Assembly: GCA_003956705.1 (NCBI GenBank)
Contig: QZCP01000001.1
Location: forward strand, 92,861-156,860
Direction: 5' to 3'
Source: Brevipalpus yothersi
Lineage: Eukaryota; Arthropoda; Arachnida; Trombidiformes; Tenuipalpidae
DNA: 64,000 nucleotides
Position 1 is the stretch's first letter. Each line of letters begins with the position of its first letter. The notes under the pieces are model-generated. The model worked only from the letters and a program-made list of their open reading frames with translations. It was not told the DNA's origin and did not search any database. A program made the position numbers and the translations under genes. This document shows, piece by piece, positions 10,318 through 22,335 of this stretch.

Positions 10318-12477
10318 CTAATCACTTCCATAATAGAAATCAGCATCTCGAGAACTCACAGTATAGTCATCATAATCATAATCATAATCATAATTATAAT
10401 CTGTGATATCATCCCGATTCAGGATGGTGTTGATCCCTACATTATTTTTCTTGTATCGGATCACAAGCTGTCTGTTTAACAATCCTTGCCTCATAAGGTC
10501 ATAAGCATTGAGCAAGGTAGCGATAGTGACTGAGGAACACCCGTTAACGTCAAGATGAGCAAGATTAGGACATCCAGTGAGAACTTTCATGATCCCTTCA
10601 TCTGTCACTTTGGTATAAGATAGCCAAAGTTTCACTAAGGTCTTAAGTTTGAGAAGAGAAACAAGACCTCCATCAGTTACCTACGAAGAGAAAGAGATTA
10701 ATGGCCAAATTTTTGTGATTCACGCTACCTCTCACCTGAGATGATGAAACATAAAGCCATTCAATTTTCTCACAAAAAGTCGGTATCAAAGATATCACAT
10801 CATCATTCAACCAGGTACACTCAGTAAGGATAAGTTTTTTCAGCTTTTTTGCTGATTTTATCATTTTGACAATTTTTTCACCAATATCACTTCGCTTCCA
10901 CCTTCCATCAAGCATGGATGACTTGTACGGGCCATCGATTCTCAAGAATTCAAGTTTTTCGAGTCGGCATGGGGTGATGAGACCATTGTCTTCCCTGTCA
11001 GTACCTGAAAGAACAAAAATGGCAAACTTGTCAAATTGTGATCAGAAATTCTGTCGATCAGACTCTTACTTTCTTCGATACGACAGATGGAAAGTAATTC
11101 CAAGTTTGGGAATGATTCACAGATAATAGAGAATGATCTTCTGGAAATTGGTCCAATTCCAAGTCCTACAAGAGAGTGGGAGAACTTTTCGGCTAATTTA
11201 GCGATGCTCGCCTCAGTCACCTGACAAAGAAATTGGATTCAAAATAAACTAAAACGAATTCGATGGGGAATAGCTCGTTTTCTAAGTAGGAACAAGAGTC
11301 AAAATGCAGCTTCTTCATCCCTCAGGCATCATTTATAAATTTGGTGATCATTGAATACTATACCTCTCCGCGTCCTTTCACATTCAGCTCTTTTATCTCC
11401 GATAAGTGATGAAAGCATTCCCCAGTGATATGAAGATTTCCCGTTGGAGTTGATAGTAGATTGAGTTTCTCCAAGCCACTCGCAATTTTGAGATAACTTT
11501 CAAGGTCCTCTTCCGTTAAATAGTTACAAAAAGGAAGATGGAGAGCCTGAAATTTGAGGTAAATAAGGCAACTTCATAGAACAAGTTACAAGAATTGCAA
11601 GTAATTTACCTTGAGCTGAGGGCAATATTTTGCCAAACTTTTAAGAGATCCCTTATCCATCTTGGCATTACGAAGAACCAACTTTTCAATCTTTGGACAA
11701 CAATTTCCTGGTTGGTGGAACACGAAAAATTTGATTGAATGACCACAGTCCATGAACATCAAATATAAGTAGTGATAGGATACACTAACCTATGATGAAG
11801 AATGTTGCTTCATCCAAGAAAAGATTGCTATCGAATTCGCGAAGCTCGGGACATTTTTTCAGAAGAGCAAATAATTTTTTTTTCGTCTCAATTGAAGCTG
11901 AGTATCAGAAAATAATTACATTCAGTTCTTATTGTTCAATTGTATTTCAATGTGCATTGATCGGGAAATTTTTATGTCAGAAATTCGAAGAGATAAGATG
12001 ATGGGAAGTACTCACCTGAACTACTATAAAACCTACCAATGCGCGAATTCCAGACAAGTTTACGCTTAGACAACCAGATATCTCGGACTATTGTATTCCA
12101 TCTCTTGCAAACTTAATTTTGTGGAGATGAAGCAAAATTAGAGGTAAATTAGGAAGACTATTAAGAGTCATACCAAGTTCACAGGCATATAAACTCCTCA
12201 AATCTCCTACTTGGTCCAATACATTTCGAATATCAGCATCTGACAACCTGTGAATTCCACAATCCTCAGGAACTTGTAACACAGGAATGGGGGCTCTCTC
12301 CAATTTTCCAGAAATCAATTTCGATACGATATCTTCACGTTCTTTCAAATCTTTATCTTCGAGTTCTTTTCGGCATTTCACGAAATCTTTCACTCGAAGA
12401 ATGAGTTTTTCAAATTTTTTTCTTGGCTCCGAATATGCATAGCGTGAGTTCCATTTCGGATCATCCAAATTTGACAT
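10318..12477 (-). CDS. F-box/LRR protein without RRM, 523 aa, 8 exons
   Basis: Exons 12477-12174, 12111-12016, 11897-11790, 11707-11610, 11546-11364, 11220-11070, 11004-10736 and 10680-10318 sum to 1572 nt. A basic N-terminal helix is followed by an F-box-like region (HRLSDADIRNVLDQV ... VCKRWNTIVRDIWLSKRKL, about 80-130), then LRRs of the FBXL kind (LAHLDVNGCSSVTIATLLNAYDL), then a D/Y-rich tail encoded by a hexanucleotide repeat. The family role is SCF substrate recognition; that is inference. Splice positions match those in the gene at 30631 (same 108, 98 and 151 nt exons). The ATG at 12477 corresponds to the start at 312. Confidence 0.88.
10369..10402. repeat. Coding (ATAATC)n repeat
   Basis: Hexanucleotide repeat in the last exon of the F-box/LRR gene. 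It encodes alternating Asp-Tyr residues in the acidic tail, so tail length may vary between individuals. Confidence 0.75.
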
Positions 12478-14390
12478 ATTGTGCTCAATCCAGAAATTTT
12501 TTCACTTATTCACCAAAAAAATCTTCTAGATAACTATTTAACACAATCAATTCTTGATAAACCTCGATAAAATTTCAATGAATTTCCTCAAATGAGCTTT
12601 ACCTTGGAGAAAGAAATGGTGTAAATGGATATAAAACATGAGTTTTGCTCATCATTTCTCTGCATAATAAAACTCTCTCAATCCTTGAGAAAATGGAGAT
12701 CGTATCCTGCAAAATTTTTTTGAGATAATGAGCAATGATATCAAGCAAAGCATTATAGTCTCCAATGGGAAAACCTTCATAATGAGTGATCATTATCAAT
12801 CGTTACTGAAGGAAAATCGTCCGAAAAAAGCTCTCAACTTCGTGGGTCAGGTAAACTCATCCCAGGAGCTCAATTGCTGAAGAGTCGATCGGAGTAGATA
12901 ATCACGTTTCCATTACAATCAGTACCAACAGGATTTGAGGACATCTCACTTCGTTAGACATTTTATTGAATGAACTTTAATCGCTCGATCCAAGAGGAAG
13001 ACTTGCTGTGGGTCATTATGCAAAACTCAATTAGTGTGAAGGATAATGCTGTAGAGTTTTTGACTCTACGGTGGCGGATTGCACTCTCATCACATCCAAT
13101 GATTAGGAAATTTCAAATGAAATGCTTCGATGAAATCTGGTCTTTGGTCAGGGCTTGAAAAAGTTTCATTGACAATATTTCCACTAAATTCAATCAATTT
13201 TCCAGCTTTTAGATCAACTTTTTGATCTATTCGAATAGACTATCAAGATGATCATAATAATCTCCCTAGAGATCCTCCAATAAGATGAAACAGAATAATT
13301 GAATGAATAACCTTTAATGGTTAGATTCACAGACACAGTATCTGTGGTTAGATTAATAATTGTACTCATTCAATCCAGTGTAGTGTCTGACTGTTTTTTT
13401 TTATTTTTTCAATCGATGAATTTTGGTGGTCTTTGTCAATGATTTCCAATCTCAATGAGTTTTTCTGCAGCTAGCCATGAAAAGTCAAGTGCATTATCCG
13501 AAAATTAATACATGACATTGTAGTGGGAAATCATGCTCAGATCTTATAATAATTTTGTAAATTTCAAGGATTCACCTTAGAAATGACATTGCGAGCAGCT
13601 AAAAAAGTCATGACCCTACAAATTATTTAAATCTGAATGGATTTATGATGAACTTCCTAAATCTATGAAGAGAGCTTTATCATACTTTTTTTAACTTGTT
13701 AGAGAAGTGAGAATAGGAAATATGAATAACTCGACTTTTTTCCGCTTAAAAGAATAGAGTCCTCAAAATTCTTTGAACTTGGGAAGAGAATGTAAGGGTA
13801 GTAAGAAACTTCATCATATGAGATCATTAATGATGAATTCGTGGAAAAACTCATTAGAGTGCCACTGGAGCTGATTGCACTCATGTTTTGATTGATAGAT
13901 TTCCGGAGAAGATGAAACCAAATTTTCTTCCATCATTATCGAGTGAATTTGAGAGCAGTTAGCTTTACACTCTACTGGGCATAATACTATTGATTTTGCT
14001 CACTGTATAGTCGTCTGAAAAGTTGCTCATTAAGAAATTTCTCATCTTCCAGATCAACTTTCATCGAAAGAGCTCTTCATCGCAAAAAACAAACATCAAA
14101 TGCTGATTGATATATGAGCTATGGAGAAAAAGAAAAAGAAAGAGAGAGAGAGAGAGAAAGAGAAGCACAGAGACAAAAAGACAGAGAGACAGAGAGAGCA
14201 TTCTAACTAAGTTATCATAGTTATAAAATTACGTAAAAGTTCAATATCCTGAAATAAATTTCTTCAGACTTTCCGAGAAGTAGATAGCAGGGACTTTAAT
14301 GAAAAATTTGACTGAATGTTAATATTGTGAAAAACGTCTTGTCAAAGTTTGAGATTGAGATAAAAAAGATCAAAGTATCTAAGGTAGTAT
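12478..14390. other. Spacer, second copy
   Basis: Homologous to 313-1941, with many small indels. A GA-rich tract lies at 14,130-14,200. No gene seen. Confidence 0.6.
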
Positions 14391-14646
14391 TTTCTTGTCC
14401 AAATCTTATGATTGTTGTTTATACTTCAGATCAATAATCTTCACTTCCTATCTTGTTCGCAATGAAAAGAGATGATGATTGATAATATACTTTAACTTGA
14501 GTTCGAAACCTGTTAGCAGTGTTTAAATCGTACTTGAACAGCCACGAAAGTCCAGCTTTGAGCATCCCACAAGAATTTTTTTGATACCATCATCGTTTAC
14601 TTCACTGTTTGTGAGATTCTCAAGAGAATTAAGTTGAGAAAGAGTA

Positions 14647-15189
14647 TCATAACTTTGGCTTGTTATCTGAAGGCATTGAGGTGAGGAAGCATCCATCACT
14701 GTCGAGATGCTCCTTAAGAGCATCTTTGGGCACCATCTTTATACAAGCTCGGCAGACTGAGATGCTTTTTCCACTTTTGTCTGAGATGGTATTGAAAAGC
14801 TGGTTACGATGGACTGCCCAAATCGCCATATCATAGTAGAAGACAAGCCATGGGCTACCTGGACGGGTGGGGTCGTACTCATTGATGTTCTTTGACACTT
14901 CTTCCCAATCGAGGTTGGTATCGGTTAGATCACCCAACATCGTACTGCAACCAACTGTAATTTCTTCAATGTTTTTAATGATTCGGAGGGTTGCTGGAAC
15001 CAGCTTGTCTTCCGCTCTCAAGATAAATTCGTCAAGTTCCATTCCGTGAATCTTGAATTCGGAGAGGCAATCTGCATTGTGGAGTTTTATCGACATTGTT
15101 GTAATTTCTTGATCACTTTCACAATTATACATATTTAATTTCTCAAGGCTTGAATATGGTTGCTGGATTAAATGAGAATGGCCTATCAT
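14647..15189 (-). CDS. Hypothetical ORF in inserted DNA, 180 aa
   Basis: I do not recognise this protein. It begins at an ATG (15189) and ends a few codons inside the flanking pseudogene exon, so its C-terminus is a junction product. The N-terminal part is LRR-like (SSLEKLNMYNCES). Near the C-terminus CRAC...H...C could be a small zinc-binding site. There is no matching sequence in the intact paralogue. It may be a captured exon of another gene rather than a gene of its own. Confidence 0.35.
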   Translation of the reverse strand: MIGHSHLIQQPYSSLEKLNMYNCESDQEITTMSIKLHNADCLSEFKIHGMELDEFILRAEDKLVPATLRIIKNIEEITVGCSTMLGDLTDTNLDWEEVSKNINEYDPTRPGSPWLVFYYDMAIWAVHRNQLFNTISDKSGKSISVCRACIKMVPKDALKEHLDSDGCFLTSMPSDNKPKL

Positions 15190-15239
15190 AAAAAAAGGTG
15201 AGCTATCAGTTTAGACGGTCCGTTTCTATCTTATGTTGC

Positions 15240-15990
15240 AGGAAATCTGAACCCTCCCAATGACGCCAAGTCGACTACCTCATTCACTCAGTTAATCACT
15301 TATTTTATACCTTTTTATATGCACTTATATAACATTGCCATTGCTTGGCCTATATTCGCAACCATTTTCGGCCATCGAGGCCACCTCAGTTTCCGTATCC
15401 TCCTGACCTACATCTGTTACACAGATGTTACGACACTTTCGGCCACTCGATGGCCACTAGCTTCCGCTACTTCAGTTTCCGCATCCTGGGCTCCCTGCCC
15501 GATAGTATATAAGACCGATCTGTTCCTTTGTTAGGACACTTGTTTCCCACGCTGGTCAAGTCGTCACTCTGCCCAATTGCTGACCGCCCAGGTCCACAGT
15601 TTGTACTCTCTCTCTCTCTCTTTCTTTCCATCTCTTTTTCTCTTTTACCATCTTTCCCAATTAAACTTATTTAATCCTAAGTTTTGTAGTTGTGCTCGAC
15701 GCACTTGTTGCCTACTTAAGCCCCAATATTCGGTAATTGTGCACCGGTCAATCGTTAGCGGCCCTAATAGATTGGCAAAGCCGAAACCATCGAGCTCGAC
15801 GCTCATCTTCGCTCTCATTCAGTGTAGTGTGTGTGTGGAACTCGGTGATTTCTCTCACACTTACAAGAGTTGTAAGAGTAGTTTTACTTTTTGGTTTCCA
15901 TGCATCCCTACCTCGAGTGATCTATCTACCTAGCGACTCAGCCGTCTCTCTCTGTCGGTGAAGATGTTCAAGTCGTAATGCTTAAACTCT
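15240..15990 (+). mobile_element. Possible LTR or retroelement remnant
   Basis: This segment is absent from copy 1 of the unit and is GC-richer than its surroundings. It has a TATA motif (GTATATAAGACC near 15,505), a CT-rich block, an ATTAAA-type signal near 15,660 and a TGTTACGACAC sequence at about 15,424 like some LTR starts. No paired LTR, coding domains or target-site duplication were found, so a solo LTR is only a hypothesis. Confidence 0.3.
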
Positions 15991-17486
15991 TAAAGATTCT
16001 ATATAGTTAGACTCTCGAATGAACTTTCCTAGTTCTCTCTCTGTTAATTCAAATTTAATCCTGAAATTGAGAATCATAGCTACTCTGTTTAGAATCAATT
16101 TCAGGAGAGCACATTTATCATACCAAAAGTTACCTTCAGTCTTGGAGAATCTGATAATTTAGGAGATATCTTTTGCAGATTGAAGCTGACAAGCTTCGCC
16201 AGGAATGGACAACATTTGTCTGAAACACGTGACATAGAGAAAACATCACAAGAAAGGTTAAATACACCTGAGAATTCTTCCTATCCTTTCCTGTGACAAA
16301 GACAAGGTGTAAAAGCATCAACTGCTAATCATACGAATAGGATCTAACTCTCCAAAACTTTTCTTAGCTCTCTATAAAATCTTTGAAACCATGTGTATTC
16401 ATACATTAAAAATTTACTTACCCGATTATCTGTGGAGTGAGTTTTCACTTGATATTCGATCTTCAAATCTCTCAGATTAGGACATCTTTTCAAGATTGAG
16501 AATAAATCCTCATTGAAACCTTTCAGATAAATCGAAGAGTGAGATGACACTTTCAATCAATATGTTCATTGGGCAGATCAAGTATGCATGTGAAAAATGC
16601 ATAAGAAACACCAAATTAGAATGCTTGGCTGAATGAAACTCACTGAAGCCATAGGAATGTCCATAACTGTGTTCAATGTGAAGCTCTTTCTTAGCAAGTC
16701 AAGTTTGTCTATACTTTGCACCATACCCAATTCACAAGATGCCAATTCCTTTATGTCATCATTTTCCTGGATTATTTTTCTTATGACATCGTTGGGTAGT
16801 TTTCGAATTCCACTCTGGACAGAATTTTGCTTTTGATGATCAAGAAATGATCCCCTCTTGATTTCTCTAGATATTAGTTTTGTCACCTCATCTCCGATCT
16901 CTTTCATTTCGCTATCGCTATTTTCTTGACGAGTTTCTACGAAACGACAAACTTTGAAATCAGAATTTCTCCAAATGAGGAAACTTTAGGAACCCTATTG
17001 AATAAGACACATGAAAGTTTCTCACATAGCTTGAACCCAATTTGATCGATTGCAAATCAACTAATAGCCCCTTCTCTGAAGCATTTAGTGTTTTTTGGAC
17101 ACTTTCCGAATTCTTGAAAGTGATGACAGTAGAACTGAAAAGAGACAAATTTCATTCAAATTAGTAGAGAGAAAAGTTTGGGAAAAGAGCTAAAACTATC
17201 ACAATTAACATAGATAATTACTTTGCAGGTTGCCATGATTCATGATCTTTGGCAACGTAAACGTCGATCACTTTTCCAAACCTTTTTTGGAAGAAATTTT
17301 TATAAAACCAGGTAAAGTCTTGCATAGATCTGCCCAGCTTGAAGATGGGAAAAATAGAAAACAGTCAAGCAACTTGGTCATCAGGAGTGTGATTCAGAGC
17401 TTACCGTAGATCTTCTAATGCCCTCAACCAATATGTGATTTGAAACAACCAGTGACTGAGAATGAATGACCAGTAATGTAGACGAT

Positions 17487-17657
17487 GGTTGTGGATTATT
17501 CTTGGACCACATAGTTGGGCTCATCAGTTTCACACACACTATTCATCAGCCAAATTTTTTTGTCCATGTTTTTTGACTAAAATAGAAACATTCACCTATC
17601 AAGAAATAGCTGGATGAAAAAAACTAATTTCCATCTTCTTTCATGAGAAAAACATGA
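17487..17657. repeat. Direct repeat, left copy
   Basis: About 170 bp matching 18631-18797 with mismatches and indels. It covers the leader-coding segment and the 5' flank of the zinc-finger ORF. Confidence 0.75.
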
Positions 17658-17904
17658 TAATGTTTTTGACATATCTCCGGTATCATCTATCATAATACTT
17701 CGAAAAATTAGATCCTGAACGAGCAGAATACACCTTTTTAACGGAGAGAATTTGAAGACAACATTTTTATGCCATAGGCTTTTTATCTGGATTTATATTC
17801 TTATTCATTTCTAGATAGCACAGTTTCATCACAACAAAATCATGTGGGGTCTTGGAGGGAACAATGAGTTTGTAAAGGATTTATCGTTTCTTTTTTTCTA
17901 ACTT

Positions 17905-18714
17905 TTACTTTTTGGACTTGTTGACAAATTCAAGGAATCGATTTTTGGTCCCATTCACTATCAACATAGCTTGTTTACCCGCTGCTGATGTTTGTCCATC
18001 GTATAAAGCTTTGACACCTGTACATAGATGATTCACATTAATCTTGATATTATGTTTCCGTTTGAAATGTCTCTTGTATCCTTTCTCATCCGAAAAAAAA
18101 CGATAACATTCACGACAACTACACCAAAAACCTGTGTGAAATTTTTGAATATGATAGATCAGGCTGCCTCTTTGATCAGATCTATATGAACAAAAAATAC
18201 AAAAATGAGGTGATCTTGCACTCATTCCCGCACAAGGGATCTGAGTGATAATTTGGCTCAAGTTATGCATAGTCAAATACAAAAGTTTCCCTTCTTTCAG
18301 GGCTTTGATTATGCTTATTCTAGCTAAAGTAGAAAAGTTGGCTACATTCTTGATTTCTTTTTCCATGGGCCAACTCTCAACTAATGTCTCACAACTTGTT
18401 ATTTTTCCAGTCAACAAATAGTGATCATTGTCCAGAATCATGGGGTCAACTCCTTTTAGCGCCATGATGTACTCGGGACATGAACCATTCTTAATGAATT
18501 CAATTGTTTCTTGCTGTTTGTGCAATGGGCATTCTTTTTGCTCTTCAGTCCCATCTCCTTCTGGTAAAAGGAACACAATGGATACGTTACAGTCAATCAT
18601 TTCGCTGGAAACAGGATCAGAAACAGGTTGTGGATTATTCTTGGATGCCATAGTTGGGCTCAGTTGCTCGTCAGCTTCATACATACTATCCATCAACGAA
18701 ATTTCTTGGTCCAT
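17905..18714 (-). CDS. C2H2 zinc-finger protein, single exon, 269 aa
   Basis: Uninterrupted ORF from the first ATG (18714). Two C2H2 fingers are visible: C172-x2-C175 with H188 and H193, and C200-x2-C203 with H216 and H221. The middle of the protein is unrecognised. The first 30 residues (ending MASKNNPQP) resemble the leader of the RRM-F-box-LRR proteins, so the ORF seems built on, or to have donated, that exon. C2H2 proteins usually bind nucleic acid; the target is unknown. It lies between two direct repeats inside the pseudogene and may be a recent insertion or duplicate. Confidence 0.65.
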   Translation of the reverse strand: MDQEISLMDSMYEADEQLSPTMASKNNPQPVSDPVSSEMIDCNVSIVFLLPEGDGTEEQKECPLHKQQETIEFIKNGSCPEYIMALKGVDPMILDNDHYLLTGKITSCETLVESWPMEKEIKNVANFSTLARISIIKALKEGKLLYLTMHNLSQIITQIPCAGMSARSPHFCIFCSYRSDQRGSLIYHIQKFHTGFWCSCRECYRFFSDEKGYKRHFKRKHNIKINVNHLCTGVKALYDGQTSAAGKQAMLIVNGTKNRFLEFVNKSKK

Positions 18715-18797
18715 AATCACATCTGAAATAGAAACATTTACCTATCAAGAAATAGTTGGATGAAGAAAACTAATTTCTATCTTCTTCCGTGAGAAAA
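18631..18797. repeat. Direct repeat, right copy
   Basis: Partner of 17487-17657. It contains the start codon region of the zinc-finger ORF. Confidence 0.75.
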
Positions 18798-18932
18798 ATA
18801 CTTAATTGCTGGCTGAGAAGAAGTGGTCAGTGATGAAGACGATGATTGCGGGTCATTTTCAGACCGCATGGTTGAGCTGGCTTGTGTTTGGGTTCCGGTG
18901 GCATCCACAAACTGGGACATAACTGTGTCCAT

Positions 18933-20181
18933 GGTTGATTTTATTCACAAATGAACGATACAAAATTCATGAGATAATGATTGAGTAAATAATTAGTAAT
19001 TCAATGTAGACAAGAAAAAACTTTTATGTCAAAGGTTCTGTTCACATTTTCATTTTGAGATTAAATCAATTTCATCAATGTAATCAACTTAACGGAAGAA
19101 TTTTGCTTTTCGATCATGCGCATCACTTTTCGGACTTTTCGGACTTTTCTTTCATGATCAAAGAATCGCTTCGTCAGTATAATCTGGCCATTTTTTTCTC
19201 ACTAGAATGCAAAAATTGATAGATTTCGTTGTGATTTTTTTGGGGCTAATCGCGATAAAGATAGAGGTCAATTTATGAGCAATTGGTATGGTGGGAAAGA
19301 AACTCAGATGATCATGACTCGGTTCTTCTGAAAACCTCAAGAATCTGTGAGAAAGTGAATTGATACTTCTGGAACGATACAAAAGGAAGTGATGAACAAT
19401 CCACATTGCTCATTCTCAAAATGATAATTTCTTATCATATCTTGTACAAAACTATCCACTCGAGGTTTGAACATCAGACTCAATGAGCATAGTAGATGCT
19501 CATCGACTGCTCTTCACTCAATGATATTTGATCATTGTTCTTTAACTTCCGATCGAATAGAGATGCCACATTAATTGATAAACTGAAATTTGATCTACCT
19601 GGTTCGGTTCAAGAAGGTTAGGTTTACTGTTGATGGTTTCTATTTCTCCCTTTCTCTCTCTCTCTCTTTCTTTCTTTTTCTGGTCAAATTGCCTACAAAC
19701 AACACAAAAGAGGCTAACAATGTTCTTAAGCTCCACCTAAAAGATATGCTTATACGGTGAAAGATCCGTCAAAGAGCGTATCTTTTCTCGAGGTTTTACA
19801 GAAGCTATCTAGATCATTACCAATGGTTAAGGAGCTCAAATCCGTTAGAAAGGAGAAACTCCTATTTAAACCTCGGCTTGACATGCTGGGGAAGAAATAA
19901 TAACAATAAAAACTGCTAGAATAATGATATTAATCTTGAAGACGCTCTGGGAATGATTCACATTTCAATCGGAGCAATTCGTAAGCATGCAACCTCGACA
20001 AAAGGGGAACTAACTAGTGTCCTAAAGATAAGCTAACTTAAGAAAAGCTAATTTATCTCTTAGGGTGAAAATTCCTAACGTAAATTCATCGAAAGAATCA
20101 ATGACTGTGAACAACTTTCTATTTTAACCTCCGAATGTGAATGATAATCTTCGAGACTTATTAAAAAAGACTGTTTTTTGG
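18933..20181. other. Spacer, second copy
   Basis: Corresponds to 4533-5724. From about 19,740 to the Tg-1 gene it is almost identical to copy 1 apart from a 37 bp insertion near 20,040. No gene seen. Confidence 0.6.
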
Positions 20182-20673
20182 TTAGTTTGGTTTAGGTCGA
20201 TGCTTTTCACAGTCTGGCTCCTTTGCTTTATCAGTTCCAGGTATCTTTTTACCATCAGGTGTGGAGCACCAAGTTTTCCCAGTGCTTCCATGTGCTTGCC
20301 ATGGTGAATAATCGCCGTTTGGTTCGCACTTTGGGATAAATCCTCCTATTATACCCTGCTTTTGTTTTTCTGAGAAAAGAATTCAATTTTTAATACAAGA
20401 GGAACATGTATCGATGCGTCATATACTGTACAATGTATAGTATACATTCCACACTACCGGTACATATACTTGCCTAATGCTTTCTTTCTCTCTATGTGGC
20501 ATTTCGTCTCTTTGGCTGGAAAGATAATAATTCAAAGTGACATTAATTCAAACTACTCATAGAACCTTGCACTTAGTTTTTAAATTGATTTGAGATAGAT
20601 AAAGGATACCTTCTATACACTGGTCAATCGCTAATAGGACAAAAATGAAAACAACTGGACAAAAGAACTTCAT
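20182..20673 (-). CDS. Secreted thyroglobulin type-1 peptide, 97 aa (second copy)
   Basis: Exons 20673-20610, 20515-20474 and 20369-20182 sum to 294 nt. It is nearly identical to the peptide at 5725-6217. The changes seen are few and lie at the start of exon 3 (KQKQGIIGG against QQKKGIVGG). It has the same signal peptide, four-cysteine Tg-1 module and GC donor in intron 2 (20473). Both copies are intact, while their larger F-box neighbour has decayed in this unit. Confidence 0.88.
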
Positions 20674-21812
20674 TGTTAAAAGTAGAACAAGACTCAGTAG
20701 AGGTGTCAGGAATAAAACTAAAAATCAAATGAAGGATGCAAATATCAAGAATTAAATGGGTGTGCAAATAATTTTCTAGAAAGCAGTTAATTGAAGGCTC
20801 GCTCATGAATCTGAAGTTTGAAAAATATCCAATTTCATATTCGAGTCAGATTTCATAGGAAAGCACTTTCTCTTAGGGGAGGTCATTCTGAATGAATTTA
20901 ATTTTTGTACGATTGTAAGTTTCTACCTACTGAGGGAATAATGTTACATCAGGCATGATTTTAGATTGAACTTCATAAAACCATGAACTTTCAGGCGATT
21001 TGTTTTATAAAGAAAAGGAGAAGAGGAATATTGGTGTAAGCTTTCAAAGTTCACTGTTATAACTCAATTCTCGAGGAACGAATGGAATTTGGTCTTAGAA
21101 GAAAACTGCTAATCAATAAAAAAAATATATAGATCAAAAGCTAAATACATACAATGTAAATGCTCGGAAAATTTCATGCAAAAGCGCTTCAAGTGTCGAC
21201 TCATATTGACGAGAACTGAAAAATCAGAAAAACATCCGAAGAAGCCATATTCGAGCTAGATTTCATGGAAAAACAGCTGCTTCTGCTATCGCTGACTGAT
21301 TAGTGAACCGCACTTAATTTTTGCCAACAATTTGTGCTCAATTGTTGGAGAAAATAGTTCTCATGGAAAGAGCATGATAATGAATTCTTCACAACCATGG
21401 AAAAGGCATTAAGAATCATGAGGTTTCAAACATAATCCAATTGAAGGGAAAGAATGATTGTAGGAAAGGCTTCTGAAGTTCAACAATACAGTTTCTTTCC
21501 ATATCATTGATAGATTTGTATTCATTGGTGAGATCAAATATTGTCGAACCCTCTGCTCGTAAATCTGAGAGAACGAAAGGAAAACAGGAAATGAACAGTT
21601 GATAGAATATTTAGTTTAATCAGAAGTAGACCGACTCCAAGTTCCAGGGTAGACGATAAGCGTAGAATGAGCTAGCTTCAAATTAACCGAAATATTCACT
21701 CATGGGATTTAAATAATTTTCCGTTTGATTACGAAAAACTCATTTCATCATATGATTTGCGTTAGAAAATCCGTAACAAATGGTACAAAATTCTAATGCT
21801 TCTAGATCACTT
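20674..21812. other. Spacer with 380 bp insertion
   Basis: Corresponds to 6218-7002, plus an extra block at about 20,860-21,250 flanked by similar words (tcagatttcat / tagatttcatgg). The Tg-1 gene found at 7003-7486 in copy 1 is missing here. The 3' flank of the next Tg-1 copy joins directly to the sequence upstream of where the lost gene's tail would be. Confidence 0.6.
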
Positions 21813-22335
21813 CTAGTGGTCAACTTTTTTTCGGCGAAGTTTATTTTGCTTTTTTTTAGTTCGAGCTTGTCGGCAAACATCATCCGATGTTGCTTGTATT
21901 CCAAGTATTTTTTTACCATCAGCTTCTACGCACCAGACCATTCCTGTTGATCCCCACCATTGTCTGGGTGAATATGAACCATCTTCTTCGCAAGACGGAA
22001 TAAAATTTCCAATAATTCCCATTTCAGACTTATCTGGTAAACGAAAGTTCAATTAGATAAGATAAGATGAAATTCAAGATTTACTAACTTAATTCTTCTT
22101 CTCGTTTCTTTTGACATTCTGTCTTTCCGCCTTTAGCACCAAGGGAAAGAGAGAAGACTCTGTTGTGAGAAAGTTATTTTCAAGGTACGTTGGGAAATCA
22201 ATGGAGTATTTCCTAGAATATTCAGATTCGAATAACAAAAATCGGAATAATTTTATGATACTAGCCTCCCAGTTAATGATCGATCAGCAACAAGAAGAGG
22301 ATGAAGGTAAAACAACGAGTAAAAAGGCAACTCAT
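21813..22335 (-). pseudogene. Thyroglobulin type-1 pseudogene (nonsense in signal peptide)
   Basis: Counterpart of 7883-8390, with exons at 22335-22266, 22130-22089 and 22033-21813. The mature domain is intact (FIPSCEEDGSYSP ... WCVEADGKK), but codon 21 in exon 1 is TAA where copy 1 has TCA, ending the frame inside the signal peptide. The reading frame also runs nine residues longer at the C-terminus. A downstream start would give a non-secreted product. The single-base change makes this a very young pseudogene or a polymorphic allele. Confidence 0.8.

Larger units (their letters stand above)
14395..18932 (-). pseudogene. RRM-F-box-LRR pseudogene
   Basis: Counterpart of 1942-4532. The start region (ATG at 18932) and the RRM core exon (17336-17221) remain, but the gene is broken in several ways. 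Exon 1 is split by about 1.27 kb holding a zinc-finger ORF. RRM exon 3 is shortened. The junction of the two F-box exons is deleted around 16,695, removing the VCRRW segment. The LRR exons equivalent to 2290-2957 are gone, replaced by 14,672-15,997. The last exon has indels and stops. A functional product is very unlikely; fragments could still be transcribed. Confidence 0.88.

Noticed and set aside
15577..15961. Two overlapping plus ORFs in the LTR-like segment
   Set aside because: Low-complexity, no retroelement protein motif (no protease, RT or gag zinc knuckle).
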